A DNA stretch of 64,000 bases from the NCBI RefSeq assembly GCF_004368785.1, contig NZ_SODM01000002.1, positions 496,001 through 560,000 of the forward strand. Direction: 5' to 3'. Positions within the stretch are counted from its first letter, which is position 1, and the number at the start of each line of letters is the position of its first letter. The notes under the pieces were generated by a model. The model did not search any database and had not been told where the DNA came from. It was given only the letters and a program-made list of their open reading frames with translations. The stretch is from Flavobacterium sp. 270. GTDB lineage: Bacteria; Bacteroidota; Bacteroidia; Flavobacteriales; Flavobacteriaceae. Below, one piece after another: positions 19,805-29,053 of this stretch. Position numbers and translations under genes: made by a program.

Positions 19805-22800
19805 ATGAAAATCAACATTACCACAAGATTATTTCATATTACGAAAACTGTATTCTGTTTTCTATTATTATTTGCAAGTTCCCTGTATGCACAAGATCCC
19901 GCTCAATACGGAACACCTTTTGCCGGCGTGCCCGACACAAGAGATGTAAACATGTATCAGGTACATATTCGTCCGTTTAGTGCCAACGGAAATTTAGCCG
20001 GAGTAACCGCCCGTTTAGACAATATAAAAGCACTCGGAACCAATGTTATTTATTTAATGCCCATTTACCCGCACGGTACCGATTCGCGGAGTTCAGCTTC
20101 GCCCTATTGTATTAAAGATTTTAAAGCCGTAGGATCAGAATATGGTTCGCTTTCTGATTTGCGTACCTTAGTAGACGGCGCACACAGTCGCGGAATGGCA
20201 GTTATTCTGGACATCGCCATCAACGGAACTTCTTGGGACAATGCCTGGACAACCTCGCATCCTGAGTATTATCTACGAAGCGGTACAACAATTCAGCAAT
20301 TAGGAAACTTCTCTGATATTGCAGCACTTGACCTTAACAGTTCTGCTACGCGAAATGCGATAAAAGATGCTATGCGTTATTGGATTCTCGCAGCAAACGT
20401 AGATGGATATCGTTGTGATTATGCTAATAATCCACCGCTTGATTTCTGGTCAGAAGTAATCGGAAACATTCGAGGAATTACTTCTCACAAATTATTAATG
20501 CTTGCCGAAGGCGACAGACAAGCCAACTTTACAGCCGGATTCGACATGAATTTTGGTGACAGATGGTTTTGGAATGCCCTAAAAGATGTGGCAGCCGGCG
20601 GTCCCGTTTCGCAGCGTTTTCAAACTATTAATGATTACGAATATGTAAACGCAACAGGCTCCAATCAAGCCGTTCGTTACACCGGAAATCACGATACTTA
20701 CACGAATGATAATGGTGTACAAAGACCGTTTGTAATCTTCAACAACCATAACGGAATCGTTGCTAACTTCTTAGTTTCTGCTTATATGAAAGGTGTTCCT
20801 TTTTTAATGAGCGGACAGGAAATCGATTACGAACCAAAGACTGATTGGCCTTGGACGAACTTTAAATTCAACTGGTCTCAAAATCCAACTGCAGCGGCCG
20901 ATTTCGCTAAAATTCTAAATTTCAGAACGAGCAGTGCAACCATCAGACGCGGAGATTTAACGATGTATGCCAACGACGATATTAGTATTTTCACCAAAAC
21001 CTTAGGATCAGAAAAAGTAATCGTAATGTCTAATTTACGAAATGCTTCAAAATCGTATGTAATTCCGGCTGCTTTGGCAGGAACTTACGTTAATCCTTAT
21101 AACAACAATGCCTCGGTAACTTTAACAACCGGTGCAACGAGAACATTTGCTGCTTACGAATATTTGGTTTTAACGAATGCTAATGTTCCGGTTGTTGCCG
21201 TTACAGGTGTTTCTGTAAACCCAACAACAGCAACAGTTGGTTTAGGATCAACACAACAATTAAATGGTGTAATTGCTCCGGCAAATGCAACCAACCAAAA
21301 TGTAACCTGGACATCCAGCAACACAGCTGTTGCTACTGTAAACGCTTACGGTTTAGTTACAGCTGTAAGTGCAGGAACAACCACAATTACAGTAAAAACA
21401 GTTGACGGAAATAAAACCGCAAATTCCGCTATAACTGTTGCTGCAATTCCAGTTGCTTCAGTTAGTGTTTCGCCAACTTCGGTTAGTTTGTATGCGGGCA
21501 ATACACAACAAATTGCTGCTACGATTGCTCCGGCAAATGCTACGAACAAAAATGTAACATGGTCTTCGAGCAACAATGCAATTGCAACCGTAAATTCATC
21601 TGGATTGGTTACAGCAGTTACTTCAGGATCGGTCATGATTACAGCGACAACACAAGACGGAAACAAAACAGCGTCAGCTGCCATAACTGTAAATCCGAAT
21701 ACTAATTTTACGGTTTATTTCTATAAACCTTCTAATTGGGGAACTGGAATTAAAATTTATTATTGGAGTGCTTTACCAGCCGGAGTTTTAGCCAACGCAA
21801 CATGGCCGGGCGTAAACATGACTGATTCAGGAAATGGCTGGTACAGTTATACTTTTACAAATGTAACTTCGACCAACTTAATTTTTAATGACGGAACTAG
21901 TCAAACTGCCGATTTAAGTAGAAATAAAACAGGCTGGTACATGAATAATACTTGGTACGATTCTAATCCGGGAACTGGTGTTGCGGTAACAAGCGTAAGT
22001 TTGAGCCCAGTTTCAGCATCTTTAAATGTTGGCGGAACACAGCAATTAACTCCTACTGTTCTTCCTTCTAATGCTACAAATAAATCGGTAAATTATAGTT
22101 CAAACAATACTAGTGTTGCAACTGTAAATACTTCTGGTTTAATTACCGCTGTCGCAAATGGAACTGCAACCATTACCGTTACCACTGTTGACGGAAGCAA
22201 AACAAGTTCTTGTGCGGTTACGGTTTCAACAACCTCAACCGGAGGCAGTTATTTCACGATAAAAAACAGATGGACAGGTGCTTATTTATCTGATGCAGGA
22301 ACAAATGTGGGTTACGGAACAACTGTTTCTGGCAACAATTACAAATGGCAGAAAATCGCAATTGACGCTACTTATTTTGTATTGAAAAATGTAGCAACCG
22401 GAGAATTAATCAATATCGAAGGCCAAACGGGATCTGTACAATGTAACATTACAGACACTACTTTCTGGAGCGCACAATGGTCTAGCGATTACATAGACGG
22501 AACCTGGACAAGACTTAGAAACAGATGGCAGTCTGGAAATATTATTCATATTGAAAATCAAACGGGTTCTGCACAATACGGAAATTCTCAAGATGGATGG
22601 TTTAGCGCGCAATGGCAATTGGAACCAACAACAGTTGGAACAGCAAAATCGGCGCTGAAAATTACTGATGTTTCAGAAACGGAACAAGTAATTGGCATTT
22701 ATCCAAATCCTTCTATAAATAATGAATTTCATGTTTTATTGCCACAATTAGAAAATGGAGATTCTGCTGCAATTATCGTTTCAGATATGAACGGAAGAAC

Positions 22801-22921
22801 AGTTTTAACTCAAAACCTTTCTTCTTCAGGACAAATTAACCATCATTTAGCCGAAGGTTTGTATGTTGTCAATATTAATTCGAAAGAATTTAATGTGACA
22901 AAAAAACTGATTGTGAAATAA
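19805..22921 (+). CDS. T9SS-secreted multidomain GH13 amylase-like protein with CBM26
   Basis: 1038 residues. Signal peptide ends SLYAQ (about 29). GH13 domain about 30-455 with Asp205 (DGYRCDYAN), Glu235 (LAEGD) and Asp297 (TGNHD), the full catalytic triad. Region I reads LDIAINGTSWDN, so Gly141 replaces the histidine that normally follows Asn. Then come two Big2 Ig-like domains (about 463-635), a CBM26-like starch-binding module (about 636-722, PSNWGTGIKIYYW, TWPGVNM), a third Big2 (about 727-812), a ricin-like beta-trefoil (about 815-945, FTIKNRWTGAYLS) and a T9SS sorting domain (about 962-1038, IYPNPS to KLIVK). Last gene of the starch locus; released or held at the cell surface. Confidence 0.9.
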   Translation: MKINITTRLFHITKTVFCFLLLFASSLYAQDPAQYGTPFAGVPDTRDVNMYQVHIRPFSANGNLAGVTARLDNIKALGTNVIYLMPIYPHGTDSRSSASPYCIKDFKAVGSEYGSLSDLRTLVDGAHSRGMAVILDIAINGTSWDNAWTTSHPEYYLRSGTTIQQLGNFSDIAALDLNSSATRNAIKDAMRYWILAANVDGYRCDYANNPPLDFWSEVIGNIRGITSHKLLMLAEGDRQANFTAGFDMNFGDRWFWNALKDVAAGGPVSQRFQTINDYEYVNATGSNQAVRYTGNHDTYTNDNGVQRPFVIFNNHNGIVANFLVSAYMKGVPFLMSGQEIDYEPKTDWPWTNFKFNWSQNPTAAADFAKILNFRTSSATIRRGDLTMYANDDISIFTKTLGSEKVIVMSNLRNASKSYVIPAALAGTYVNPYNNNASVTLTTGATRTFAAYEYLVLTNANVPVVAVTGVSVNPTTATVGLGSTQQLNGVIAPANATNQNVTWTSSNTAVATVNAYGLVTAVSAGTTTITVKTVDGNKTANSAITVAAIPVASVSVSPTSVSLYAGNTQQIAATIAPANATNKNVTWSSSNNAIATVNSSGLVTAVTSGSVMITATTQDGNKTASAAITVNPNTNFTVYFYKPSNWGTGIKIYYWSALPAGVLANATWPGVNMTDSGNGWYSYTFTNVTSTNLIFNDGTSQTADLSRNKTGWYMNNTWYDSNPGTGVAVTSVSLSPVSASLNVGGTQQLTPTVLPSNATNKSVNYSSNNTSVATVNTSGLITAVANGTATITVTTVDGSKTSSCAVTVSTTSTGGSYFTIKNRWTGAYLSDAGTNVGYGTTVSGNNYKWQKIAIDATYFVLKNVATGELINIEGQTGSVQCNITDTTFWSAQWSSDYIDGTWTRLRNRWQSGNIIHIENQTGSAQYGNSQDGWFSAQWQLEPTTVGTAKSALKITDVSETEQVIGIYPNPSINNEFHVLLPQLENGDSAAIIVSDMNGRTVLTQNLSSSGQINHHLAEGLYVVNINSKEFNVTKKLIVK

Positions 22922-22941
22922 GAATTTGAGTTTATAAATTG

Positions 22942-22975
22942 AAAAGGCGCATGAAAATTTCATGCGCCTTTTTTA
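22942..22975 (+). terminator. intrinsic terminator ending the starch locus
   Basis: aaaaggcgcatgaaa pairs with tttcatgcgcctttt over 15 bases, followed by more T. Strong GC core. Confidence 0.9.
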
Positions 22976-22985
22976 TAGTTTTTTT

Positions 22986-23053
22986 GATACGAATTACACA
23001 AATTAACACGAATGTATAAAAAGAAATTTGTGACAATTCGTGAAATTCGTGGC
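22986..23053. repeat. CACGAATT-family palindromic intergenic repeat
   Basis: Left arm gatacgaattacacaaatt, right arm caattcgtgaaattcgtggc, preceded by T and followed by A. It lies between the starch locus terminator and the end of the DUF5683 gene. Confidence 0.75.
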
Positions 23054-23063
23054 AAAAAAAAAT

Positions 23064-23645
23064 TTAAAATGAATAATTCAGAGCAAATCCAAAATCATTC
23101 TTTGATGTTATTTCATTGAGATTTAATACTGGTTTAAATGCTAATTTTTCGCTTACATTAAACTGCGATAAAGCAGCGTCAATATTAGCATCAATAATAT
23201 TTAAGACATAAAAACCAACGATAAAAAGCGCTGATAAATCTCTGTTTCGTTGAAACCCTTTTTGCGCCGTTATCAATTGGCTTTCACTTAAACTCTTTAA
23301 ATATTCAGAATTACTTGTGTTTCCTGCAAGTCTGCTTTTATATTCATTCCGATAAAGAGTATAGCTTTTCTGATTGTCAAGATAAAGAAAAACACTGGTT
23401 CCAATTGCTCCATAAACTAAAGGAATTTTCCAATATTTCTTATTATAGGCTTGCCCCAATCCGGGAAGTATTGCCGAGTAAAATGACGCTTTTGCTGGAC
23501 GCAAAGGATCAATTGTTTCTGATTTTAAAGTATCATTTGCAATAATTTGATTCTTTTCCTGAGCAAAAGTTATAGTTAATCCAAAAAATAAAAAGAGTAT
23601 AATGAAGTGGTATTGCATGAAAGTTTCTTTGAAAATTTTCATCAA
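23064..23645 (-). CDS. DUF5683 family protein
   Basis: 193 residues from the first ATG; an ATG nine codons later (23618) gives a tidier signal peptide (MQYHFIILFLFFGLTITFAQ) and is the likelier start. The DUF5683 core is PAKASFYSAILPGLGQAYNKKYWKIPLVYGAIG, written here as consecutive motifs of a membrane-inserting hairpin, followed by NEYKSRL and RNRDLSALFIVGFYVLNIIDA. It is expected in the envelope with two or three hydrophobic segments. Function unknown. In many flavobacteria a relative sits beside parB; this one stands alone between intergenic repeats. Confidence 0.8.
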   Translation of the reverse strand: MMKIFKETFMQYHFIILFLFFGLTITFAQEKNQIIANDTLKSETIDPLRPAKASFYSAILPGLGQAYNKKYWKIPLVYGAIGTSVFLYLDNQKSYTLYRNEYKSRLAGNTSNSEYLKSLSESQLITAQKGFQRNRDLSALFIVGFYVLNIIDANIDAALSQFNVSEKLAFKPVLNLNEITSKNDFGFALNYSF

Positions 23646-23716
23646 AGAAACCTTTTTGTTTCTAAGTATTTTCTTAAATAAAATACAAATAAAACCTAAT
23701 ATTTGATTTAGTTTTT

Positions 23717-23770
23717 TACCTCGAATTAAAATTTAATCTTAAAATAGAATTATTGGAAATTCGTGGCAAC
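23717..23770. repeat. CACGAATT-family repeat, degenerate
   Basis: ttttttacctcgaatt at the left and aaattcgtggcaac at the right, with a worn centre. It lies between the end of mfd and the start of the DUF5683 gene. Confidence 0.5.
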
Positions 23771-23778
23771 TAAAAAAA

Positions 23779-26700
23779 TTATTCCCCCAACAACTCCATC
23801 AATTCTAAAGCTCTTTTAGTAGACTTTACATTATCAAAAGTCAATAAAAGTCTTAAACCATTGGGAGTTTGTTTTTCTTTCATCTGGCAAAGATTACTGT
23901 GTGTAGTGACAAATTTCAGAACCTTATTAAAACGTTTAGATTGATAATAATCTGACTGTTGATCGGCAACAAAATAGCCAATCATTTTGCCTTTTTTCAT
24001 GACTAATTTCTCAATACCTACACTTGTCGCAATCCATTTTATGCGAATACTATTCATCAAGGCATTAGCGCGCGGAGGCATTGGACCAAAACGGTCAACT
24101 AATTTGTTTTGAAAAATAACCAATTCCGCTTCGTTTTTAACGGAACCTAATTCATTATATAAACTCAAACGTTCTGTAACATTATTAATATATTCATCAG
24201 AAAATAAGAGCTCAAAATCGGTATCGATTTGTAGATCTTTTACGTATTCTTTGGTTTCGATATCATTTTCTTCCGGATACAAATCTTTGAATTCGTTTTC
24301 TTTTAATTCCTCAATCGCTTCGTTCATGATTTTTTGGTACGTATCAAAACCAATTTCATTAATGAAACCGCTTTGTTCACCGCCTAATAAATCTCCTGCG
24401 CCTCGAATTTCAAGATCTTTCATCGCAATGTTAAAACCACTTCCCAATTCGCTGAACTGCTCCAACGCCTGAATACGTTTTCTGGCATCTTCTGTCATTG
24501 ACGAATACGGCGGACAGATAAAATAACAAAATGCTTTTTTGTTGCTTCGCCCAACGCGCCCGCGCATTTGGTGTAAGTCTGATAATCCAAAATTATTGGC
24601 ATTGTTAATGAAAATTGTGTTGGCATTCGGAACGTCCAATCCGCTTTCGATGATTGTAGTTGCGACCAAAACATCAAAATCTCCGTTCATAAAACCTAAC
24701 ATCAATTCTTCCAGTTTTGCGCCATCCATTTGTCCGTGACCAATTCCTACTCTTGCATTTGGAACCAAACGCTGAATCATTCCGGCAACTTCTTTGATAT
24801 TTTCGATTCTATTATTGATAAAGAAAACTTGTCCGTTTCTCTGAATTTCATACGAAATCGCATCACGAATTATTTCTTCATTAAAACCAACTACATTCGT
24901 TTCAATCGGATAACGATTTGGCGGAGGCGTTGTAATTACGGATAAATCGCGCGCGGCCATTAACGAAAACTGTAGCGTTCTCGGAATTGGCGTTGCGGTT
25001 AATGTCAGTGTATCAACATTCGCAGCAATCGTTTTTAATTTGTCTTTTACGTTAACCCCAAACTTCTGTTCTTCATCAACAATCAATAAACCAAGGTCTT
25101 TAAAAACTACATTTTTGTTGACTAATTGATGTGTTCCTATTACAATGTCTAGTTTTCCTTCAGCTAAATCTTTTAGCGTTTGCGTTTTTTGTTTTGCCGT
25201 TCTAAATCGGTTTAAATAACCAATTGTAACCGGCATATCTTTCAATCGTTCCGAAAAAGTTCTAAAATGCTGATAGGCCAAAATAGTCGTCGGCACCAAA
25301 ACGGCAACTTGTTTACTATTATCAACGGCTTTAAAAGCAGCACGAATGGCAACTTCTGTTTTTCCGAAACCTACGTCGCCACAAACCAGACGATCCATTG
25401 GGCGATCGCTTTCCATATCGGCTTTTACTTCTGCTGTCGATTTGGTTTGATCTGGTGTATCTTCATAAATAAACGAACTTTCTAATTCGTTCTGCAAATA
25501 ACTATCCGGCGCAAACTGAAACCCTTTTTCTAAACGACGTTTTGCATATAACTGAATCAAATTGAATGCAATATGTTTGACGCGCGCTTTGGTTTTTTGT
25601 TTTAAAATTTTCCAGGCGTTCGAACCTAATTTGTATATTTTTGGAGGTGTTCCGTCTTTTCCGTTGTATTTTGAGATTTTATGCAGCGAGTGAATGCTTA
25701 CATAAACGATATCATTATCAGCATACACTAATTTTATGGCTTCCTGCGTTTTTCCTTCTACCTGAATTTTCTGCAAACCGCCAAACTTCCCGATTCCGTG
25801 ATCGATATGCGTTACATAATCGCCTACAGAAAGTGCGGTCAATTCTTTTAGCGTAATATTCTGTTTTTTAGAATAACCGTTTTTGATGTTGAATTTATGA
25901 TAACGCTCAAAAATCTGGTGATCTGTGTAAGCTGTAATCTGGTTTTCTTCATCGATAAAACCTTGATACAATGGCAGTACAATGGTGTGATATTGTTTTC
26001 GGATATTCTCTGAATTGGCTTCGTCTAAACTTTCAAAAATATCGTGGAAACGTTTTGCCTGCGTTTCATTAGAACAGAATAAATAATTCTTGTATCCGTT
26101 AAAATGATTGTCACTCAGATTATTCAACAATAAATCAAATTGTTTATTGAATGAAGGTTGTGGCTGCATGTGAAATTCAAAACTTTTTGTGGTTTTGAAA
26201 ATGGGTTTAGATGCCAATTCTACAATCGAAAAATCTAAAGCACGTTTTATAAAGGCAGCTTGATTTAAGAATAATTTCTCAGGTTCGGCGTGTTTTATTT
26301 CTTTCGAAAGTTTCTCAAAAGCTTCTTCGGCTCTTGTAAATTGTTTGTCTAATTGAGAAAAAAGTCCGTCTGTATTTTGAATAAAAATAACGGTTCTTTC
26401 GGCAATATAATCTAAAAAGCTTTCGCGGTTTTCCTGAAATATCTTGTTTTCGACATTCGGGATAATCGTGATTTTTTTATGTGTTTCTACAGACAATTGG
26501 GTTTCTACATCAAAACTTCTGATACTGTCAACTTCATTTCCAAAAAACTCTATTCTGTACGGATGATCGTTTGAAAAAGAAAATACATCGACAATTCCTC
26601 CACGAACCGAAAATTCGCCGGGTTCTGTAATGAAATCGACTCTTTTAAATTCGTATTCAAACAAAACTTCATTAATAAAATCAATCGAAATTTTATCGTT

Positions 26701-27144
26701 TAAAGCTACTTTTAATGTGTTTTTATCGAGTTCTCTTCTGGTTACCACTTTCTCAAAAAGCGCTTCGGGATACGTAACAATTATGGCTGGTTTTTTACGG
26801 GAATTGATTCGGTTTAAAACCTCAGCACGCAATAAAACATTGGCATTATCGGTTTCGTCAACTTGGTATGGACGACGGAAAGAGGCAGGATAAAACAATA
26901 CATCCTGCTCACCAATCATTTGTTCTAAATCGTTTAAATAATAAGCAGCTTCTTCTTTATTGTCTAAAACAATCAGAAAAGGAAGTTCTGTTTTTTTAAA
27001 AACAGAACGAATAACAAATGAAACTGCAGATCCCAGCAAACCGCCGAGATGCATTTTTACCTGATTCTGCTCTAATAACTGCGCCGCAATTTGCTGCGTT
27101 TTTGGTAAATTATCGTATGTTGTATATAAGGCGTTTTTACTCAA
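23779..27144 (-). CDS. mfd: transcription-repair coupling factor Mfd
   Basis: 1121 residues, full length. Order of parts: UvrB-homology N-terminus (about 1-330), RNA-polymerase-interacting domain (about 430-500, LTALSVGDYVTHIDHGIGKFGGL with YVSIHSLHKISKY), SF2 translocase with Walker A GDVGFGKTEVA, DEEQ box (LLIVDEEQKFGV), TATPIPRTL and the RecG-like GRVGRSNKKAFCYF segment, then the C-terminal domain. It removes stalled RNA polymerase at DNA lesions and recruits UvrA. Its start overlaps the stop of the upstream lipoprotein gene by 8 bases, so they are co-transcribed. Confidence 0.98.
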   Translation of the reverse strand: MSKNALYTTYDNLPKTQQIAAQLLEQNQVKMHLGGLLGSAVSFVIRSVFKKTELPFLIVLDNKEEAAYYLNDLEQMIGEQDVLFYPASFRRPYQVDETDNANVLLRAEVLNRINSRKKPAIIVTYPEALFEKVVTRRELDKNTLKVALNDKISIDFINEVLFEYEFKRVDFITEPGEFSVRGGIVDVFSFSNDHPYRIEFFGNEVDSIRSFDVETQLSVETHKKITIIPNVENKIFQENRESFLDYIAERTVIFIQNTDGLFSQLDKQFTRAEEAFEKLSKEIKHAEPEKLFLNQAAFIKRALDFSIVELASKPIFKTTKSFEFHMQPQPSFNKQFDLLLNNLSDNHFNGYKNYLFCSNETQAKRFHDIFESLDEANSENIRKQYHTIVLPLYQGFIDEENQITAYTDHQIFERYHKFNIKNGYSKKQNITLKELTALSVGDYVTHIDHGIGKFGGLQKIQVEGKTQEAIKLVYADNDIVYVSIHSLHKISKYNGKDGTPPKIYKLGSNAWKILKQKTKARVKHIAFNLIQLYAKRRLEKGFQFAPDSYLQNELESSFIYEDTPDQTKSTAEVKADMESDRPMDRLVCGDVGFGKTEVAIRAAFKAVDNSKQVAVLVPTTILAYQHFRTFSERLKDMPVTIGYLNRFRTAKQKTQTLKDLAEGKLDIVIGTHQLVNKNVVFKDLGLLIVDEEQKFGVNVKDKLKTIAANVDTLTLTATPIPRTLQFSLMAARDLSVITTPPPNRYPIETNVVGFNEEIIRDAISYEIQRNGQVFFINNRIENIKEVAGMIQRLVPNARVGIGHGQMDGAKLEELMLGFMNGDFDVLVATTIIESGLDVPNANTIFINNANNFGLSDLHQMRGRVGRSNKKAFCYFICPPYSSMTEDARKRIQALEQFSELGSGFNIAMKDLEIRGAGDLLGGEQSGFINEIGFDTYQKIMNEAIEELKENEFKDLYPEENDIETKEYVKDLQIDTDFELLFSDEYINNVTERLSLYNELGSVKNEAELVIFQNKLVDRFGPMPPRANALMNSIRIKWIATSVGIEKLVMKKGKMIGYFVADQQSDYYQSKRFNKVLKFVTTHSNLCQMKEKQTPNGLRLLLTFDNVKSTKRALELMELLGE

Positions 27145-27739
27145 CTTGTAAATTTTTATCGACCGGAATTTCGCTTTTTATGGCTCTTGTTGTGTCTAAC
27201 ATTTTTAAGAAATCAGCTTCTCCTTCTTCTTTTGGTATTTTACTTTTCTCAACCAATTTGTCCATTTGTCTTTCTAACGAAACCAATTCTTTATTGATAT
27301 CTCCAACGAGAAAAGTTACTTTTTCGTCTGGAATTTTACTTAAATGAATAAATAAATCCAGCATTTTAACTTTGGTAATCAAAATTGAAATACGGCTTCT
27401 GATTTGAGGCTGATTGAATGTTGCCGGAATATTATTGTTTAAAGCCATTGCTTTTTTTGATATCGCAGTTGACTTTTTCTGAAATGCTCCGATTGTTTTT
27501 CTTGGTTTGTCTCCAATTTCTTTTAAGAAATCGCGCCATTCTGTCCAATTTCTAACATTTTCTTCAGAAACTTCGTTGATTGGCTCTTCTATAAAGACCC
27601 AGCCTTTATTGATATTATTAAAGATAACTTCCTTTTTTTTGGCTTCTTTTAAGTTTTCTGCAATGCGCTGTTCATCTGCATTTTGACAGGAATGCAGCAC
27701 AAAAATCAAAAGCAAAAAAAGAGATATTTTATATTTCAT
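27137..27739 (-). CDS. lipoprotein of unknown function, upstream of and overlapping mfd
   Basis: 200 residues. A lipoprotein signal (LIFVLHSCQNADEQ, Cys about 18) is followed by a charged, mostly helical chain with no motif I recognise (NWTEWRDFLKEIGDKPRKTI, LDLFIHLSKIPDEKVTFL). Its last codons overlap the mfd start by 8 bases, so translation may be coupled. No link between an envelope lipoprotein and DNA repair can be deduced. Confidence 0.75.
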   Translation of the reverse strand: MKYKISLFLLLIFVLHSCQNADEQRIAENLKEAKKKEVIFNNINKGWVFIEEPINEVSEENVRNWTEWRDFLKEIGDKPRKTIGAFQKKSTAISKKAMALNNNIPATFNQPQIRSRISILITKVKMLDLFIHLSKIPDEKVTFLVGDINKELVSLERQMDKLVEKSKIPKEEGEADFLKMLDTTRAIKSEIPVDKNLQVE

Positions 27740-28042
27740 CTGGTAAAACGTTAAGTCGCAAAGTTACAAAGTAAATTTACAATTATGAATTCTGTTTTTT
27801 GCTAAAGATTTTATAAATCAAGGTTATTTTTTTGCCACAGATTAAAATGATTTTTTATTGTGTGAGTAAAATAATCTGTGAAATCTACGGCTAAAATTCT
27901 TTTAAAATTAAATAGCAGAAAATTTATGATGGCGAATAATCCAAAAAACAAACTTCATTGTTGTTAAATTTATAATTTCATCTATTAAAAAACGTATTTA
28001 TTTGCGAAAACGTTATATTTGTATCTCTAAAAATTACAAAAA
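27740..28042. other. intergenic region between divergent genes
   Basis: No gene was found. It holds a CGCAAAG repeat fragment (27751-27770) in which the minus strand reads TAACTTTG (27759-27766), a possible -7 element for the lipoprotein-mfd operon; the CACAGATT repeat; and TATATTTG at 28014-28021, the -7 element of the threonine dehydrogenase gene. Confidence 0.55.
27836..27895. repeat. CACAGATT-type palindromic repeat
   Basis: ttgccacagattaaaatgatt at the left and taatctgtgaaatctacggc at the right form an imperfect hairpin with T before and A after it. It is related in design to the CACGAATT family. Half of such an element follows the phosphodiesterase gene near 1919-1950. Confidence 0.5.
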
Positions 28043-28981
28043 ATGAATCCAAAAATATTGATCATTGGTGCTTGCGGTCAGATTGGGACAGAACTGACTC
28101 AAAAATTACGCAAGTTGTACGGAACAGAAAATGTTATTGCTTCTGATATCCGAAAATTAAATACGGACGTTGTTAATTCTGGTCCTTTTGAAGTGGTCAA
28201 TGCTTTAGATTTTAACCAAATTGAACATCTTGTTGAAGTTCATAAAATTACCGATATCTATTTGATGGCGGCGCTTCTTTCTGCTACGGCGGAGAAGAAT
28301 CCTGCTTTTGCATGGGATTTGAATATGAATTCTCTTTTTCACGTTTTAAATTTAGCGAAAGCAAAAAAGATTCAGAAGATTTTCTGGCCTTCTAGTATTG
28401 CTGTTTTTGGACCAACAACTCCAAAAGAAAATACGCCACAATATACTATTATGGAACCTTCTACCGTTTACGGAATTAGTAAACAAGCAGGAGAAAGATG
28501 GTGCGAATATTATCATAATATTTATGGTGTTGATGTTCGTAGTATTCGCTATCCGGGCTTAATCAGCTGGTCTACTCCTCCGGGCGGTGGTACTACAGAT
28601 TATGCTGTTGATATTTTCTATAAGGCTATTGCCGATAAAAAATACGAGTGCTTTTTATCGTCTGAAACCAAAATGCCAATGATGTATATGGATGATGCGA
28701 TTGAAGCAACGATTAATATTATGAAAGCTCCGGCTGAAGAAATCAAAATACATTCGTCTTATAATTTGGCTGCTATGAGTTTTACTCCAACTGAAATTGC
28801 TGCCGAAATTAAAAAACATATTCCTGAATTTGAGATTACGTATAATCCAGATTTCCGTCAGAAAATTGCGGACAGCTGGCCTGCAAGTATTGATGACAGT
28901 TCTGCAAGAGAAGACTGGAACTGGAAACATACTTTTGATCTTGAATCTATGACTAAAGATATGCTAGAGCATTTGAGTTAG
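28043..28981 (+). CDS. L-threonine 3-dehydrogenase, SDR (epimerase-like) type
   Basis: 312 residues. The Rossmann motif GACGQIG is at about 9-15 and the SDR pair Tyr143-x-x-x-Lys147 sits in VYGISKQAGE. The segments YLMAALLSA, WPSSIAVFGPTTP, RYPGLISWSTPPGGGTTDYA and PMMYMDDAIEATI are those of the short-chain threonine dehydrogenase first described from Flavobacterium, unrelated to the zinc-dependent enzyme. It oxidises threonine to 2-amino-3-ketobutyrate with NAD. Single gene with its own terminator. Confidence 0.93.
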   Translation: MNPKILIIGACGQIGTELTQKLRKLYGTENVIASDIRKLNTDVVNSGPFEVVNALDFNQIEHLVEVHKITDIYLMAALLSATAEKNPAFAWDLNMNSLFHVLNLAKAKKIQKIFWPSSIAVFGPTTPKENTPQYTIMEPSTVYGISKQAGERWCEYYHNIYGVDVRSIRYPGLISWSTPPGGGTTDYAVDIFYKAIADKKYECFLSSETKMPMMYMDDAIEATINIMKAPAEEIKIHSSYNLAAMSFTPTEIAAEIKKHIPEFEITYNPDFRQKIADSWPASIDDSSAREDWNWKHTFDLESMTKDMLEHLS

Positions 28982-29002
28982 ATATTGAATTGCTATAAAA
29001 TA

Positions 29003-29036
29003 AAAAGTCCCGTCTAAAATAAACGGGACTTTTTTT
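29003..29036. terminator. bidirectional terminator between converging genes
   Basis: aaaagtcccgt pairs with acgggactttt, followed by T on the plus strand and preceded by A. It can serve both the dehydrogenase and the minus-strand M1 peptidase gene. Confidence 0.85.
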
Positions 29037-29053
29037 ATGTTTTAAAATGAAGA

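Noticed and set aside
21346..21684. Open frame of 112 codons on the minus strand inside the secreted amylase gene
   Set aside because: It is antisense to the repeated Ig-like domains; its protein is a low-complexity shadow with no known motif.
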